In this document: positions 7,641 through 16,889 of the stretch, one piece after another
Layout: each line of letters starts with the position of its first letter
Numbering within the stretch: the first letter of the stretch is position 1
DNA from: Cognatilysobacter claricitrinus
GTDB lineage: Bacteria > Pseudomonadota > Gammaproteobacteria > Xanthomonadales > Xanthomonadaceae
Direction of reading: 5' to 3'
Assembly (NCBI RefSeq): GCF_045866565.1
Contig: NZ_BAAFZV010000001.1
Span: forward strand, 186,001 to 250,000
DNA length: 64,000 bases
Made by a program: the position numbers and the translations under genes
The notes under the pieces: model-generated
Databases searched by the model: none
The model's input: only the letters and a program-made list of their open reading frames with translations
What the model was told of the DNA's origin: nothing

Positions 7641-10037
7641 TTACTGGCAGGCCTCGCAGGCGTCCGGGTTCTCGAGCGAACAGGCGATCGCTGCCTGCGG
7701 CGACGCGGCGCTCACCGTGGCCTTGGCGATTCGCGTTGCCGGGCGGGAACGCAGGTAGTACGTCGTCTTGAGCCCCGACTTCCACGCATACATGTACATC
7801 GACGACAGCCGCCCGATGTTCGGGCTCTCCATGAAGAGATTCAGCGACTGCGACTGGTCGATATACGCACCGCGCGCGGCGGCGAGGTCGACCAGCGCCT
7901 TCTGTGGCAACTCCCACGCGGTGCGGTAGACATCGCGCAGCATCGCGGGGATCGCGTCGATCGACTGGATCGAACCCTCGCCAAGCTTGATCGCGTCGCG
8001 CACCGTCTGCGTCCACAGGCCCAGCTTCTTCAGCTCGTCGACGAGGTAGCGGTTGACCTGCACGAAGTCGCCCGACAGCGTCTCGCGCTTGAACAGGTTG
8101 GACACCTGCGGTTCGATGCATTCGTAGCATCCGGCGATGGACGCAATCGTCGCGGTCGGGGCGATCGCGATGAGCAACGAGTTGCGCAGGCCGTGCTCGG
8201 CGATGCGCGACCTGAGCGCGTCCCACGCATGGGTGTGTGTCGCCGCGACGCCCCACAGGTCGAACTGCAGGTCACCGTTCGCCGCGCGCGTTTCCGCAAA
8301 CGACGGATGGGCGCCATGGCGTTCGGCCAGTTCACACGAGGCTTCCAGCGCGTGCAGGTAGATGCGCTCGGCGATGCGTGTCGACAGCGCCAGCGCCTCC
8401 GCCGAATCGAACGGCAGCCGGAGCTTGAAGAAGACGTCCTGCAGTCCCATCACACCGAGACCGACCGGACGCCAGCGCAGGTTCGATCGCCGCGCCGATT
8501 CGATCGGATAGAAGTTGAGGTCGATGACGCGGTCGAGCTGACGCACCGCGACATGCACCGTCTCCGCGAGCTTGTCGAAGTCGAAACCGTCGTCGCCGAC
8601 ATGCTGTGCGAGGTTGATCGAACCGAGATTGCACACCGCGGTTTCGTCACCGCTCGTCACCTCGAGGATCTCGGTGCACAGGTTCGACAGGTGCACGGTG
8701 CGACCGGGGCCGACCTGGTTGCAGGTGCGGTTCGATGCGTCCTTGAACGTGATCCAGCCGTTTCCGGTTTCGCCCAGCGTCTTCATCATGCGTGCGTACA
8801 GCTCGCGCGCCTTGAGCGTGCGCGTTGCGAGGCCGCGTTGCTCGGCCTGCACGTAGGCACGGTCGAACGCCTCACCCCAGAGGTCGGGTAGTTCGGGCAC
8901 GGCCTTGGGATCGAACAGCGACCAGTCGCCATCCTGCTCGACACGCTGCATGAACAGGTCGGGGATCCAGTTGGCGAGGTTGAGATTGTGCGTGCGACGC
9001 GCCTCGTCGCCGGTGTTGTCGCGCAGTTCGAGGAACTCCTCGATGTCGGCGTGCCAGGTCTCCAGGTAGATGCACGCCGCGCCCTTGCGCTTGCCGCCCT
9101 GGTTCACGGCGGCGACGGACGCATCGAGCGTCTTCAGCCACGGCACGATGCCGTTGCTGCGCCCGTTGGTGGACCGGATCAGCGAGCCGCGCGAACGGAC
9201 ACGGTGGTACGCCTGCCCGATGCCACCGGAAAACTTCGACAGCTGCGCCACATCGCCGTAGCGCGCGTAGATGTCGGTGAGCGAATCCTGCGGTGAATCC
9301 AGCAGGAAGCATGACGACAGCTGCTCGTGCCGCGTGCCCGAATTGAACAGCGTGGGCGAGCTCGGAATGTAGTCGAGTGACGCCATCAGTCGATACAGCT
9401 GCAGCGCCCCGGACGGCGTGTCGGTCAACGCGACCGCGATGCGCATGAAGAAGTGCTGCGGCGTCTCGATCACTTGGCGCTTGTGCGGATGGCGCAGCAG
9501 GTAGCGGTCGTAGAGCGTGCGCAGGCCGAAGTACTCGAAGCGCTGCGTCTTCGCTGCGTCGATCGCATCGTTGAATTTGCGCGCGTTGGCTTCGACGGTT
9601 TCGCGCACGCGATCGTTTATCAGGCCGAGGTCGTGGCCCAGCACAATCGACTGCGAGAACGAATAGACGCCGAGCCCCGCGACTTCCTTGTCGATGTACG
9701 CGGCGAGCAGGCGCGCGGCGAGTCGCGAGTACTGCGGTTCCTCCGTCGTGAACGCGGCGGCGGTGTGAATCGACAGTTCGTCGAGCTCGCGCGTGGTCGC
9801 GCCGTCGTAGATGCCGCCGATGGTCTTGAGCGCGACGCGCATCGGGTCGATGTCGTCGAGCGACTGCGCGCATCGCTGCACGGCGCGCACGATCTTGGCG
9901 ACGTCGACCGGTTCGCGGCGGCCGTCGCGCTTGGTCACGGTCATGGTCGCCGGCGCGTGTGGTGGGGTCAGTGCGAAGTCGGACTGCGCGTCGTCGACGT
10001 CGGGCGTCGATGTGGTGACGAGTGTTTCGGTGGTCAT
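7641..10037 (-). CDS. nrdA: Ribonucleoside-diphosphate reductase class Ia, alpha subunit
   Basis: 798 residues. An N-terminal ATP-cone (about residues 25-115, starting V-T-K-R-D-G-R-R) allows dATP feedback control. The catalytic core has the S-S-C-F-L-L-D and N-L-C-T-E motifs, V-C-N-L-G-S-I-N, the paired tyrosines in T-T-Y-Y-L-R and a C-terminal C-E-A-C-Q redox pair, so all class I active-site elements are present. The enzyme reduces ribonucleoside diphosphates in the cytoplasm. The ATG at 10035-10037 is preceded by a clear GGAGAGG ribosome site that can be folded away. An NrdR-overlapped promoter and a cobalamin riboswitch lie upstream. Confidence 0.95.
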   Translation of the reverse strand: MTTETLVTTSTPDVDDAQSDFALTPPHAPATMTVTKRDGRREPVDVAKIVRAVQRCAQSLDDIDPMRVALKTIGGIYDGATTRELDELSIHTAAAFTTEEPQYSRLAARLLAAYIDKEVAGLGVYSFSQSIVLGHDLGLINDRVRETVEANARKFNDAIDAAKTQRFEYFGLRTLYDRYLLRHPHKRQVIETPQHFFMRIAVALTDTPSGALQLYRLMASLDYIPSSPTLFNSGTRHEQLSSCFLLDSPQDSLTDIYARYGDVAQLSKFSGGIGQAYHRVRSRGSLIRSTNGRSNGIVPWLKTLDASVAAVNQGGKRKGAACIYLETWHADIEEFLELRDNTGDEARRTHNLNLANWIPDLFMQRVEQDGDWSLFDPKAVPELPDLWGEAFDRAYVQAEQRGLATRTLKARELYARMMKTLGETGNGWITFKDASNRTCNQVGPGRTVHLSNLCTEILEVTSGDETAVCNLGSINLAQHVGDDGFDFDKLAETVHVAVRQLDRVIDLNFYPIESARRSNLRWRPVGLGVMGLQDVFFKLRLPFDSAEALALSTRIAERIYLHALEASCELAERHGAHPSFAETRAANGDLQFDLWGVAATHTHAWDALRSRIAEHGLRNSLLIAIAPTATIASIAGCYECIEPQVSNLFKRETLSGDFVQVNRYLVDELKKLGLWTQTVRDAIKLGEGSIQSIDAIPAMLRDVYRTAWELPQKALVDLAAARGAYIDQSQSLNLFMESPNIGRLSSMYMYAWKSGLKTTYYLRSRPATRIAKATVSAASPQAAIACSLENPDACEACQ

Positions 10038-10039
10038 GT

Positions 10040-10066
10040 TTCCTCTCCGGTGGTGATGGAGAGAAA
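10040..10066 (-). promoter_or_regulatory. Hairpin sequestering the nrdA Shine-Dalgarno
   Basis: On the minus strand CTCTCC (10058-10063) pairs perfectly with GGAGAG (10043-10048). The pairing extends by a G-U and two A-U pairs, giving a 9-pair stem with a 9-base loop. The GGAGAGG is the evident ribosome binding site of nrdA, five bases from the ATG. This is a plausible translational expression platform for the upstream riboswitch. Confidence 0.6.
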
Positions 10067-10093
10067 GCGAAAGCGGCGCACGCGTCGTCCTGC

Positions 10094-10123
10094 GCCGGCC
10101 CCCGCCCCCTCGGGCGAGCCGGC
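10094..10123 (-). other. GC-rich hairpin in the nrdA leader
   Basis: GCCGGC at 10094-10099 pairs with GCCGGC at 10118-10123 and the inner CGCCC (10103-10107) pairs with GGGCG (10112-10116) around a four-base loop. There is no U-tract, so it is not a standard intrinsic terminator. It lies between the riboswitch core and the start codon. Confidence 0.5.
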
Positions 10124-10219
10124 ATCGACATGACGGAGACGGAAGGCGGCGGACGGCGTCCGCGGACCGACCCGTCCCTCCCACGAGGACGCCTGGCCAA
10201 CGGCGGCGCATGGCCACCG

Positions 10220-10376
10220 ATCGAGGCAGGTCTTCGGACTCGTGGACACCGGCGATCGCTCGCCGACCTACTGCGCGTCGCTTCCCAGCCTTGAGGCCAG
10301 TGCCAATGACGCGGGTCGTTTCCACCTACCGCTGCGGGGCAGTTCCGGCTTCAAACCGGATTCCCTTTTAAGCCGG
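10220..10376 (-). ncRNA. Cobalamin (adenosylcobalamin-type) riboswitch upstream of nrdA
   Basis: Read on the minus strand, the segment runs from a 5' helix with GAAGCCGG, through GAACTGCCCCGCAGCGGTA and AACGACCC, to GGCACTGG, AAGGCTGGGAAG and finally the B12 box AGTCCGAAGACCTGCC at 10225-10240. These are the ordered conserved blocks of the cobalamin riboswitch. Such elements repress downstream genes when cobalamin is plentiful. Putting one before class Ia reductase genes makes sense if the organism also has a cobalamin-dependent class II reductase, which cannot be seen here. The boundaries are approximate. Confidence 0.88.
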
Positions 10377-10403
10377 CCCTGGCGGGCACGGCACCTTCGA
10401 CGG

Positions 10404-10419
10404 GCACAACATATGCGGC
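10404..10419 (-). promoter_or_regulatory. NrdR box, proximal copy (imperfect)
   Basis: The sequence GCACAACATATGCGGC matches about 10 of 16 positions of the NrdR consensus. It starts exactly 32 bases from the better box at 10436, the usual three-helical-turn spacing of paired NrdR sites, and it covers the -10 hexamer. Confidence 0.5.
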
Positions 10420-10436
10420 AGACCGAAGATCGTCAA
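10408..10436 (-). promoter_or_regulatory. Sigma70-type promoter of nrdA
   Basis: On the minus strand, TTGACG (-35, 10431-10436) and TATGTT (-10, 10408-10413) are separated by exactly 17 bases. Transcription would begin near 10401, just ahead of the riboswitch. Both hexamers are overlapped by the NrdR-box-like sites. Confidence 0.7.
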
Positions 10437-10451
10437 CACAATATTTTGCGG
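10436..10451 (-). promoter_or_regulatory. NrdR box, distal copy
   Basis: ACACAATATTTTGCGG matches about 13 of 16 positions of the palindromic NrdR consensus (acaCwAtATaTwGtgt). It abuts the -35 element. NrdR represses ribonucleotide reductase genes when dATP is high. Confidence 0.65.
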
Positions 10452-10504
10452 TTGCTCTCCGCGATGCTATCGCTTCAGACACTCGACAGCCGTGGAAATC
10501 GTGA

Positions 10505-10690
10505 GACCCGAAGGGCGGCGCACAGGATGTGCGCCGTCGCCACCCGAGCCATGGATGGCGAGTGTGGCGATCGCGACAGACCCGCCGGTTGCGGGCTGTA
10601 GATCTGATCGGGGAAGGCCCTTTCTTTTGGTCATCTTTTCTTTGGGCCAGCAAAGAAAAGTGACTCGGGCGCGCCAGCGCACGAAACGCC
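10505..10690. repeat. Composite intergenic repeat with two perfect hairpins
   Basis: The block contains an 8-pair hairpin CGGCGCAC-aggat-GTGCGCCG (10516-10536), a CCATGGATGGCG module (10549-10560), and a 10-pair hairpin CTTTTCTTTG-ggccag-CAAAGAAAAG (10635-10660) followed by GTGACTCGGGCGCGCCAGCG. From memory, near-identical modules recur between genes in Xanthomonas, Stenotrophomonas and Lysobacter chromosomes. It codes for nothing recognisable. It lies between the nrdA promoter and the sucD terminator. Confidence 0.6.
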
Positions 10691-10750
10691 TTTGACGTTG
10701 TCGAAGATGTCGATGTTGCCAGCCCGCTACGTTCCGCAAGTCCACAAACA

Positions 10751-10780
10751 AAAAGGCCGCCCTGAGGCGGCCTTTTCTTG
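10751..10780 (-). terminator. Intrinsic terminator after sucD (probably bidirectional)
   Basis: The stem AAGGCCGCC (10753-10761) pairs with GGCGGCCTT (10766-10774) around a CTGA loop, with A-runs on one side and T-runs on the other. It ends the sucCD message on the minus strand. Confidence 0.88.
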
Positions 10781-10794
10781 AGCGTGCAATCGAA

Positions 10795-11670
10795 TCAGCC
10801 CGCCAGCTTTTTCGCAATCGCCGCACCCAGATCGCCCGGTGACTTCACCGTGGTGACGCCCGCCTTCTCCAGCGCCGCGAACTTGCCTTCCGCCGTGCCC
10901 GAGCCACCCGACGCGATGGCGCCCGCGTGGCCCATGCGCTTGCCCTTCGGCGCCGACGCACCCGCGATGAAGCCCACGACCGGCTTGGTCACGTGCTTGG
11001 CGATGAACTCGGCCGCTTCTTCCTCGGCCGAACCGCCGATCTCGCCGACCATGATGATGCCTTCGGTCTGCGGATCGTCCTGGAACCACTTCAGCGCATC
11101 GATGAAGTTGGTGCCATTGATCGGGTCGCCGCCGATACCGATGCAGGTCGACTGACCGAGGCCGACGTCGGTCGTCTGCTTCACCGCTTCATACGTCAGC
11201 GTGCCCGAACGCGACACGATGCCGATCTTGCCCGGCTTGTGGATGTGGCCCGGCATGATGCCGATCTTGCACTCGCCCGGCGTGATCACGCCCGGGCAGT
11301 TCGGACCGACGAGCACGGTTTCGGGATGCTGGTTGAGCACGTTCTTCGCGCGCAGCATGTCGAGCACCGGAATGCCTTCGGTGATGCACACGATGACGCG
11401 GATGCCGGCGGCCGCGGCTTCCATGATCGCGTCAGCCGCGAACGGCGGCGGCACGTAGATGACAGACGCATCGGCGCCGGTCTTCGACACGGCTTCGGCG
11501 ACGGTGTTGAACACGGGCAGGCCGAGGTGCTCGGTGCCGCCCTTGCCCGGGGTGACGCCGCCGACAACCTTGGTGCCGTAGTCGAGCATCTGCTGCGCGT
11601 GGAAGGTGCCCTGCGAGCCGGTGAAGCCCTGCACGATCACCTTGGTGTCCTTGTTGATCAGAACGGACAT
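10795..11670 (-). CDS. sucD: Succinyl-CoA synthetase alpha subunit
   Basis: 291 residues. An N-terminal CoA-binding Rossmann domain (G-F-T-G-S-Q-G-T-F-H) is followed by the ligase domain. His248, in M-G-H-A-G-A-I, is the residue phosphorylated during the reaction. V-G-P-N-C-P-G and I-G-I-G-G-D-P are further family motifs. Together with SucC it converts succinyl-CoA to succinate with formation of ATP or GTP in the TCA cycle. It starts 54 bases after sucC and ends at a strong terminator. The length is normal for the family. Confidence 0.96.
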   Translation of the reverse strand: MSVLINKDTKVIVQGFTGSQGTFHAQQMLDYGTKVVGGVTPGKGGTEHLGLPVFNTVAEAVSKTGADASVIYVPPPFAADAIMEAAAAGIRVIVCITEGIPVLDMLRAKNVLNQHPETVLVGPNCPGVITPGECKIGIMPGHIHKPGKIGIVSRSGTLTYEAVKQTTDVGLGQSTCIGIGGDPINGTNFIDALKWFQDDPQTEGIIMVGEIGGSAEEEAAEFIAKHVTKPVVGFIAGASAPKGKRMGHAGAIASGGSGTAEGKFAALEKAGVTTVKSPGDLGAAIAKKLAG

Positions 11671-11724
11671 TGGATTTCTATTCCTGTGTCGGTCGCGCGG
11701 TCAGTGCCGCGCAACGTGGAAGTC

Positions 11725-12894
11725 TCAGGCGGCTTGCTTGACGGCCGCGACGGCCTTCTTCGCACCGTCGTTGATGTCGTCGGCCGCGGTGATGGCGAGG
11801 CCGGAGTTGCGCAGCAGCTCCTTGCCCGCTTCGACGTTCGTGCCCTCGAGGCGCACGATCACCGGCACCTTGACGTCGACTTCCTTGACCGCCGCGATGA
11901 TGCCCTCGGCGATCATGTCGCAGCGGACGATGCCGCCGAAGATGTTCACGAAGATCGCCTTCACCTTGTCGCTCGACAGGATCAGCTTGAACGCCTCGGT
12001 GACGCGCTCCTTGGTCGCGCCGCCGCCCACGTCGAGGAAGTTCGCCGGCGAACCGCCGTTGAGCGAGATCACGTCCATCGTCGCCATCGCCAGGCCCGCG
12101 CCGTTGACCATGCAACCGATGTCGCCGTCCATCGTGACGTAGTTGAGGTCGTACTTCGACGCGAGCACTTCGGTCTCGTCTTCCTGGCGCGTGTCGCGCA
12201 TGGCGACCAGCTCCGGATGACGGAACGACGCGTTGTCGTCGGAATCGACCTTGCCATCGAGCACGGCGAGATCGCCGTTGGTGAGGATGGCGAGCGGGTT
12301 GAGCTCGACCAGCGCGAGGTCCTTCTCCATGAACAGCTTGAACAGGCCGGTCATGATCTTGGTCAGCTGGCCGACCTGCTTGGCGTTGAGGCCCATCGCG
12401 AAGCCGAGGTCGCGGCACTGGTACGGCTGCAGGCCTTCGACATAGTTCACGTGCAGCGTCTGGATCGCCTCGGGCTTCTCGTGCGCGACCTGCTCGATGT
12501 CCATGCCGCCTTCGGCCGAGGCGATGAACGTCACCGTCTTCGTCGAACGGTCAACGAGCACCGACAGGTACAGCTCTTTCGCGATGTCCGTGCCTTCGGA
12601 GATCAACACGCTGTCGATCGGCAGTTCGACGCCCGCCGTCTGGTACGTGGCCATCTTCGTGCCGAGCATCGCCTTGGCGTACTCACGCACCGCGTCGTAG
12701 TTCTTGGCGAGCTTCACGCCGCCGGCCTTGCCGCGACCGCCCGCATGGATTTGCGCCTTGACGACCCACAGGTCGCCCGGAATCTGCTTGGCCGCCGCGA
12801 CCGCCTCGTCGGGCGAGCGGGCAACGATGCCCTTGGGAACGGCGATGCCGTAATCGGCAAAGAGCTGCTTTGCCTGGTACTCGTGGAAATTCAT
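11725..12894 (-). CDS. sucC: Succinyl-CoA synthetase beta subunit (ADP-forming type)
   Basis: 389 residues beginning M-N-F-H-E-Y-Q-A-K, the classic SucC N-terminus. An ATP-grasp domain (about residues 1-240) is followed by the CoA-ligase domain with L-D-V-G-G-G-A and I-F-V-N-I-F-G-G-I. It forms the nucleotide-binding half of succinyl-CoA synthetase with SucD. It is the first gene of a two-gene operon, and its promoter must lie in the 172 bases shared with the divergent pilS. No convincing hexamer pair was found there. Confidence 0.96.
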   Translation of the reverse strand: MNFHEYQAKQLFADYGIAVPKGIVARSPDEAVAAAKQIPGDLWVVKAQIHAGGRGKAGGVKLAKNYDAVREYAKAMLGTKMATYQTAGVELPIDSVLISEGTDIAKELYLSVLVDRSTKTVTFIASAEGGMDIEQVAHEKPEAIQTLHVNYVEGLQPYQCRDLGFAMGLNAKQVGQLTKIMTGLFKLFMEKDLALVELNPLAILTNGDLAVLDGKVDSDDNASFRHPELVAMRDTRQEDETEVLASKYDLNYVTMDGDIGCMVNGAGLAMATMDVISLNGGSPANFLDVGGGATKERVTEAFKLILSSDKVKAIFVNIFGGIVRCDMIAEGIIAAVKEVDVKVPVIVRLEGTNVEAGKELLRNSGLAITAADDINDGAKKAVAAVKQAA

Positions 12895-13066
12895 GCGTCA
12901 CCGAAGGATGGACGTGGGGCCTCGCGCGCCTGACGGCGCGGCCGGGGTGGGCGCGAGGGGGCCGTATTGTCGCCGATCGGGCCGGGCGGGGCCAACCCGC
13001 GTTCCCGGGCCGAACCTCTCCGAATCAGCCACCTATACTCGGCCGACCTGCCGCTGGACGCGCGCC

Positions 13067-14662
13067 GTGCCCCTGAGAACCGTCGTCACCCCGCTCGACG
13101 CCGACCACGTCCTTTACCGCGAACTGCGGCTTTTCAACCTCTACCGGGCGCTCGAGGCGGCGCTGCTGGTCTTCATCGTGTTCGGGCCGTTCGCCTCCAC
13201 GCTGGAGCCGCCGCGCTTCGAACTGCTGTCGCGCTCGGTGGTGATCGCCTACCTGTTCGTGTCGCTGGTGATGCTCGGGCTGGGCCGACGCCTGGACGTG
13301 CGCGTGTCCGCCGGCGTCGGCATCGCCGCCGACCTGTTCTTCGGCATCCTTGCGATGCACGCGTTGCCGTCGGCGGGAACCGGCATCGCCCTGATGCTGA
13401 TGTTCAACGTGGGTGCGGCGTCGCTGCTGCTGCCACCGCGCATTGCATTCGCGTTTTCCGCTGCGGCGGTTTCGCTGTTGATCGGCGAATACGTCTGGAG
13501 CCTGTTCGACGGCGCGCCGCGACGCGGGTCGTCGGAACCGCTGATGTTCGCGATCGGCTATTTCGCGCTCGCCACGCTGATGAACGTGCTCGGCCGCCAG
13601 ATGCGCGACAGCTACGAGATCGCCGCGCTGCGCACGACCGAGAACGAACACCTCGCGCAGGTCAACGAGCTCATCATCCGACGGCTGCGCACGGGCGTGG
13701 TCCTGATCGACGGCAACGGGCGGATGCGGCTCGCGAACGAAGCGGCGACCGCACTGCTTGGTGATGTCGGTGACGACGTGCACGGCTTTCGCGAGCTTGC
13801 CGTTGCGGTGCCGGAACTCGGGCGTCGCCTGGAGAAATGGCGCGAAGCCGGCACGGCCGACGACACGCCGGTTCGCATCGCCGCCGACCAGAACGACGTC
13901 ATTCCGCGCTTCGCTCGCCTGCAGGCCAACAGCGACCAGACGCTGATATTCCTCGACGACACATCACTGCTGTCGCAACGCGCCGAGTCGATCACGCTGG
14001 CCACGCTCGGCCGCTTTTCCGCGAGCCTCGCGCACGAGATCCGCAACCCGCTCGCCGCGATGAGTTATGCCGTGCAGCTGCTCGAAGAGTCGGACGACAT
14101 CCGCCCCGCCGATCGTCGCCTGCTCGAGATCATCCACCAGCACGTGGTGCGCATGAACGGCATCGTCGAGAACGTGCTCGGTCTTGCGCGACGCGAACCG
14201 GCGAAGCCTGTTGTCGTCGAACTCGTGCATTTCGCGAAGCAGTTCGTCGACGACTACCGTGTGAGTCACCCGATCGAAAGCGACACGCTGATCAGCGCGT
14301 CGACGCAGCCCGAACTCAATGCGCTGTTCGATCCGCGACAGTTGCACCAGGCGGTGACGGTGCTGGTCGCCAACGCGCTCAATTACGGGCGCATGCCGGG
14401 CGAACCGGCGCGGGTCACGTTGCGCACGGCGATCGAGAACGGTCAGCCCGTGCTCGACGTACTCGATCGCGGCCCGGGCATCCCCGAACCGATCCGCGCC
14501 CGCCTGTTCAAGCCGTTCTTCACGACATCGAGCCACGGCACGGGCCTCGGCCTCTACATCGCCCGCGAACTCTGCCGCGCCAACCAGGCCAGCCTGGACT
14601 ACGTGCCGACCCCGGGCGTCGGCGGCTGCTTCCGCATTCGCATGAGTGCGCTGGGCCGCTGA
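13067..14662 (+). CDS. pilS: Type IV pilus sensor histidine kinase PilS
   Basis: 531 residues from a GTG start. Several hydrophobic helices fill about residues 25-180. A PAS-like segment follows (about 205-310), then the HisKA motif A-H323-E-I-R-N-P with phosphoacceptor His323, and an ATPase domain with D-R-G-P-G-I and G-T-G-L-G-L. PilS is a polar inner-membrane kinase that controls PilR and hence pilin transcription. It is divergent from sucC, and TATACT at 13034-13039 may be its -10. No other in-frame start near the first membrane helix looks better, though upstream residues are possible. pilR follows within 78 bases. Confidence 0.9.
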   Translation: MPLRTVVTPLDADHVLYRELRLFNLYRALEAALLVFIVFGPFASTLEPPRFELLSRSVVIAYLFVSLVMLGLGRRLDVRVSAGVGIAADLFFGILAMHALPSAGTGIALMLMFNVGAASLLLPPRIAFAFSAAAVSLLIGEYVWSLFDGAPRRGSSEPLMFAIGYFALATLMNVLGRQMRDSYEIAALRTTENEHLAQVNELIIRRLRTGVVLIDGNGRMRLANEAATALLGDVGDDVHGFRELAVAVPELGRRLEKWREAGTADDTPVRIAADQNDVIPRFARLQANSDQTLIFLDDTSLLSQRAESITLATLGRFSASLAHEIRNPLAAMSYAVQLLEESDDIRPADRRLLEIIHQHVVRMNGIVENVLGLARREPAKPVVVELVHFAKQFVDDYRVSHPIESDTLISASTQPELNALFDPRQLHQAVTVLVANALNYGRMPGEPARVTLRTAIENGQPVLDVLDRGPGIPEPIRARLFKPFFTTSSHGTGLGLYIARELCRANQASLDYVPTPGVGGCFRIRMSALGR

Positions 14663-14690
14663 TGTGACGCGGCGCTGACGAAAAGGGCCC

Positions 14691-14714
14691 GAAGTGGCCG
14701 TAGACGGTCACTTC
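14691..14714. other. Hairpin between pilS and pilR
   Basis: GAAGTGGCC (14691-14699) can pair with GGTCACTTC (14706-14714), eight Watson-Crick pairs plus one G-U, around a six-base loop. There is no T-run. It may be an RNA stability element or a weak operator. Confidence 0.4.
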
Positions 14715-14740
14715 AGCTAATGTGCGCGGCGGAGGACCCG

Positions 14741-16171
<1,431 letters not shown>

Positions 16172-16180
16172 ACATCTGAC

Positions 16181-16200
16181 GCTGGGCGTCACACGCCAGC
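16181..16200 (+). other. Hairpin after pilR without T-tract
   Basis: GCTGGGCGT and ACGCCAGC pair with one bulged G around CAC, nine bases after the pilR stop. No T-run follows, so termination is doubtful. Confidence 0.35.
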
Positions 16201-16202
16201 CC

Positions 16203-16236
16203 AAGCTGACAAATCGGGGCACTACGTTCGTCAGCT
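16203..16236 (+). promoter_or_regulatory. Possible PilR upstream activating site
   Basis: A perfect inverted repeat, AGCTGAC at 16204-16210 and GTCAGCT at 16230-16236, centred about 78 bases upstream of the -24 element of the first pilin. Distance and symmetry fit an enhancer site for a sigma54 activator. Binding by PilR is inference. Confidence 0.4.
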
Positions 16237-16296
16237 GAACCAATCCAAACGTGACCGGCGCCCCGAAAGCGTCCAGTCCCGATTGGCACGCCCCCT

Positions 16297-16311
16297 TGGC
16301 ACGGGTTATGC
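16297..16311 (+). promoter_or_regulatory. Sigma54 (-24/-12) promoter of first pilin
   Basis: TTGGCACGGGTTATGC has GG at 16298-16299 and GC at 16310-16311 with the required ten bases between. The -24 half TGGCACG is perfect. The leader to the pilin ATG is about 90 bases. Confidence 0.8.
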
Positions 16312-16412
16312 GTATGTCCGGATGCACGGACACCACGCACGGCAAACCAAGGACCCGGCGAGTCGTCCGTCGTACTCCGTGAAATTCCGAATCCACTCCT
16401 AGGGGATACACC

Positions 16413-16775
16413 ATGAAGAAGCAGCAGGGCTTTACCCTCATCGAACTGATGATCGTCGTCGCGATCATCGCCATCCTGGCCGCCATCGCGCTGCCGCAGT
16501 ACCGCAACTACACGCAGCGTTCGGCGAACGGCGCGTGCATGGCCGAAGCGAAGGCGTGGATGAATACCGCGGTGGCCGACGCCGCTGACAGCCGTACGGG
16601 CTCGGCCTTCGTGGCCGCCGCGTGCAGCTCCAGCGAAAACGGCAACACCGTGACCCCGACCGACTACCAGACCAACACGTCGGTCGTGTTCACCCCGAAG
16701 ACGAAGGGCACCGCTTCGCTCGTGAAGGACACCACCTGCAAGTCCGGCAGCGGCACCTGCACGCTCGCCCCGTAA
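16413..16775 (+). CDS. pilA: Type IV major pilin-like protein (first copy)
   Basis: 120 residues. A six-residue basic leader (M-K-K-Q-Q-G) precedes the prepilin cleavage site G-F-T-L-I-E, with the invariant Glu at position 5 of the mature protein. The hydrophobic N-terminal helix L-M-I-V-V-A-I-I-A-I-L-A follows. The head domain is short; two C-terminal cysteines (C-K-S-G-S-G-T-C) should form the D-loop disulfide. PilD would cut and methylate it and PilB/PilC assemble it. It has its own sigma54 promoter and a strong terminator, so it is a monocistronic, highly expressed unit. It is probably the major pilin, but a second pilin lies downstream. Confidence 0.92.
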   Translation: MKKQQGFTLIELMIVVAIIAILAAIALPQYRNYTQRSANGACMAEAKAWMNTAVADAADSRTGSAFVAAACSSSENGNTVTPTDYQTNTSVVFTPKTKGTASLVKDTTCKSGSGTCTLAP

Positions 16776-16792
16776 TCTGCTTCGTTCGTTTG

Positions 16793-16827
16793 AAAAAACC
16801 TCCGGCGAAAGCCGGGGGTTTTTTTTG
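16793..16827 (+). terminator. Strong intrinsic terminator after the first pilin
   Basis: AACCTCCGGC (16797-16806) and GCCGGGGGTT (16811-16820) pair around a GAAA tetraloop and are followed by a run of T. Confidence 0.92.
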
Positions 16828-16889
16828 TCCGGCCGTAGTCATCGCGATCCACGCGAGCCATCCTTGCGCTTCATCAGACGACCCCATCA

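Noticed and set aside
7455..8891. Long plus-strand open frame over nrdA and the nrdA-nrdB gap
   Set aside because: Arg/His/Val-rich translation typical of antisense frames; nrdA on the other strand has all catalytic motifs.
16281..16300. First TTGGCACG (16283) as the -24 element of pilA
   Set aside because: The required GC at ten bases after GG is not present; the second TTGGCACG at 16296 has correct spacing.
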